6,596 nt of DNA, taken from contig CALBXV010000379.1 in the NCBI GenBank assembly GCA_937890045.1, positions 1 to 6,596 on the forward strand, given 5' to 3'. Source of the DNA: an uncultured archaeon (GTDB lineage Archaea > Thermoproteota > Nitrososphaeria > Nitrososphaerales > CALBXV01). This document shows positions 4,953 through 6,596 of the stretch, piece after piece. The notes beneath the pieces were generated by a model. That model searched no databases and was not told the DNA's origin. It was given only the letters and a program-made list of their open reading frames with translations. The translations under genes and the position numbers were made by a program. Within the stretch, counting starts at the first letter, position 1, and each line of letters starts with the position of its first letter.

Positions 4953-6596
4953 TTCTCCAACTGTATTCTCTGAAATATCTCCTAGCGAATTTTTTTATAG
5001 GAATAGAGATCTAGCAGGTTTTAGTAATCCTGCTCGGGCTTTATACACTGCTATTCGCGAACTTATAGAAAATTCTTTAGACGCATGTGAATCTATGGGT
5101 ATTAAACCTAATTTAGAAATAAGTCTCAAATCATCAGATAATTCATCTCCTGACCCTAAATATTATGTCTTAAAAGTTAGAGATAATGGACCTGGTATTC
5201 TAGATGTTAACATTCCACTAGCTTTTGGCAGAGTATTTTATGGGTCAAAATTTGTGTTAAAACAGGCTAGAGGTATGTTTGGTCTGGGTGGTACAATGGC
5301 AATTCTCTATGGGCAAATTACTACAAATAGACCCGTTATGATTAGATCATCTTCTGATGGAAAAATATTACATAATTACAAAATGATGATTGATATTCAA
5401 AATAATCGACCAATTATTCTAAATAAATCTGAAAAACCTACTACTAGAACTGGTACTAGTATTGAAATTACATTAATAGGTGATTATTTCCGTTCAATTC
5501 AAAAAATTCAAGAGTATATTAGACAAACTGCTCTTGTAAATCCATATGCTAATATAAAATATACTGATCCAAAAAATAATGTGTTTGACTATAATAGAGT
5601 AATAAATGTTATGCCTTCTAACCCAAAAGAAACTCAACCACATCCATATGGTGTAGATGTTGAAACAATTAGAAGATTAATTAATTCTAATTCTTATAAT
5701 CTAGTTGATTCAAATCACAAATTATTAGAAAATGAATTACAAAACTTGTTGTCTATTCAAATGAGTGATATAGTTAAATGTAAAAATTTCTTGTTTAATG
5801 ATATAATTAACAATAATAAAATTATTTTTAATAATAATGCTCTAAATATATCTGACCTTCTATCATCTGATTCATCTTTGAATATTACTTATGATGCTAA
5901 AAAATTCTCTAAAACAATTTCTGTATTGCAAAATATTGTTAAAAAATGGAGAGATATGTCTAAAACACTACGTAATTTTCTATCTATTTATCTGCAAAGT
6001 AATATTGAAATGAAATCTGTTTATAATCTCTCTACTAATGCAATAAATTTGATAAATAATAGAATTTTCCTCCTATCAAATACTACTGATTCTAAAAATC
6101 TTATTAAAATAAATCCATTTAGCGATCATTTATTAGAAGTTGCTGGTGGTGATTCTATTTTAAAATTTATGAGTAACTTTCATCGTGTCGGTGTGAATAA
6201 TGCTAATAAATTCTGTATTTTTAGTGGTTTTTCTTCTTCTAGACAAGTACGTACTCTAGGAAATACGGATCTAGTTAAATTTGTTACTGCACTACATAAA
6301 TTTGAAGATTTTTTAATGCCTGATGCTAGTTGTCTTTCTCCACTTGGTGAAGAAATATTTGAAGCTGGTATTGTAAAAGAATTACAACCAGAATTTGTTT
6401 CAGTTATTAAAAGACCAGCGTCAGCATATTCTGGTTTCCCATTTGTTGCAGAAGTTGGATTAGCTTATGGTGGAAAAGTTATTACAAAAGGAATTAAGCT
6501 CTTGAGATTTGCTAATAGAATTCCATTACTATATGATGAGGGTAGTGATTTATCTTGGAAAATTCTAAATGATGAAGTTGATTGGAAACGATATCG
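4945..6596 (+). CDS. top6B: DNA topoisomerase VI subunit B (3' end beyond window)
   Basis: Subunit B is the GHKL ATPase of the A2B2 type IIB topoisomerase, which relaxes and decatenates DNA using ATP. 550 complete codons are present, all open. The N-terminus SPSEFFYRNRDLAGFSNPARALY is typical. The ATPase motifs are the N-box RELIENSLDA (38-47; Glu39 the likely base, Asn43 metal-binding), the G1 box DNGPGI (80-85) and the lid ARGMFGLGG (108-116). The H2TH region begins at HPYGVD (233-238) and its end is KFEDFLMPDA (about 452-461). The transducer follows with RPASAYSGFPFVAEVG and FANRIPLLYDEGSD. The window ends at about DWKRY, before the switch-lysine region. The H2TH part is about 150 residues longer than in Sulfolobus because of an insert near 250-402. 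The TTG at 4945 is forced: the codon before it is TAA and the next in-frame ATG lies beyond the N-box. The gene overlaps the KH gene by 8 bases; top6A probably follows. Confidence 0.95.
   Translation, partial: MSNSPTVFSEISPSEFFYRNRDLAGFSNPARALYTAIRELIENSLDACESMGIKPNLEISLKSSDNSSPDPKYYVLKVRDNGPGILDVNIPLAFGRVFYGSKFVLKQARGMFGLGGTMAILYGQITTNRPVMIRSSSDGKILHNYKMMIDIQNNRPIILNKSEKPTTRTGTSIEITLIGDYFRSIQKIQEYIRQTALVNPYANIKYTDPKNNVFDYNRVINVMPSNPKETQPHPYGVDVETIRRLINSNSYNLVDSNHKLLENELQNLLSIQMSDIVKCKNFLFNDIINNNKIIFNNNALNISDLLSSDSSLNITYDAKKFSKTISVLQNIVKKWRDMSKTLRNFLSIYLQSNIEMKSVYNLSTNAINLINNRIFLLSNTTDSKNLIKINPFSDHLLEVAGGDSILKFMSNFHRVGVNNANKFCIFSGFSSSRQVRTLGNTDLVKFVTALHKFEDFLMPDASCLSPLGEEIFEAGIVKELQPEFVSVIKRPASAYSGFPFVAEVGLAYGGKVITKGIKLLRFANRIPLLYDEGSDLSWKILNDEVDWKRY
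5692..6150 (+). other. Insert of about 150 codons in the H2TH region of top6B
   Basis: Relative to my recollection of the Sulfolobus shibatae protein, alignment by eye holds to about residue 249 (HPYGVDVETIRRLIN) and resumes at about 403 (DSILKFMSNF, matching the Sulfolobus TIKEFLVNEF region). Between them lie roughly 150 extra residues rich in Asn, Ser, Ile, Leu and Lys, with predicted helical stretches around KKWRDMSKTLRNFLSIYLQ and a possible strand pair at INNRIFLLSN. The frame stays open and base composition matches the flanks. It may be shared by other Nitrososphaerota; boundaries are approximate. Confidence 0.6.

Noticed and set aside
5692..6150. The top6B insert as an intein or mobile element
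   Set aside because: It has no Cys/Ser start block, no His-Asn end block, no endonuclease motif, no terminal repeats or target duplication, and it does not sit in an active-site motif as inteins usually do.
1..6596. CRISPR arrays, tRNA or rRNA genes, transposases, toxin-antitoxin or defence genes
   Set aside because: No regularly spaced repeats, cloverleaf-like or rRNA segments, or matching protein motifs were seen; gaps between genes are all under 130 bases and AT-rich.

Overview
The window looks like chromosomal core DNA from an AT-rich archaeon, most likely in the Nitrososphaerota (Thaumarchaeota). Four things point to this. It carries archaeal-only or archaeal-type genes: aIF2-beta, DUF424, RIO1, a Dim2/Pno1-like KH protein and topoisomerase VI subunit B. 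Its S-adenosylhomocysteine hydrolase is the short archaeal form. Several starts look leaderless or are TTG, with TATA-like boxes about 25 bp upstream. The gene order aIF2-beta, DUF424, RIO1, KH, top6B is an archaeal information-processing arrangement. The DNA is very AT-rich (one 60-base line counted by hand, 4141-4200, is 25% GC), lower than I would expect for free-living Nitrosopumilus. The taxon call is inference; there is no rRNA or amo gene here.

Left half (1-2700, all minus strand). In transcription order this reads apt (adenine phosphoribosyltransferase), mtnP (5'-methylthioadenosine phosphorylase), ahcY (S-adenosylhomocysteine hydrolase), then the first 25 codons of metG (methionyl-tRNA synthetase), which runs off the left edge. 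These genes clear the two SAM by-products, methylthioadenosine and S-adenosylhomocysteine. They return adenine to AMP and homocysteine towards methionine, next to the enzyme that charges tRNA with methionine. apt and mtnP overlap by one base; ahcY has its own TATA-like box; metG begins one base after the ahcY stop.

Middle (2701-2824). A divergent AT-rich promoter region separates the two gene blocks and holds TATA-like elements for both directions.

Right half (2825-6596, all plus strand). First come aIF2-beta and a DUF424 protein, 8 bp apart. A short gap with a good TATA box follows, and then a tightly packed RIO1 kinase, KH-domain protein and top6B run. RIO1 and Dim2/Pno1 are partners in late small-subunit ribosome maturation in eukaryotes. 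top6B starts at a TTG inside the end of the KH gene, behind a strong Shine-Dalgarno sequence, and runs off the right edge.

No mobile element, CRISPR array, tRNA, rRNA or defence system is visible. The most unusual feature is an Asn/Ser/Ile-rich segment of about 150 residues inside the H2TH region of topoisomerase VI subunit B, absent from the Sulfolobus enzyme. It may be a lineage trait rather than unique to this genome. I see no convincing evidence of a wholly new system; the rest is well-conserved archaeal housekeeping.
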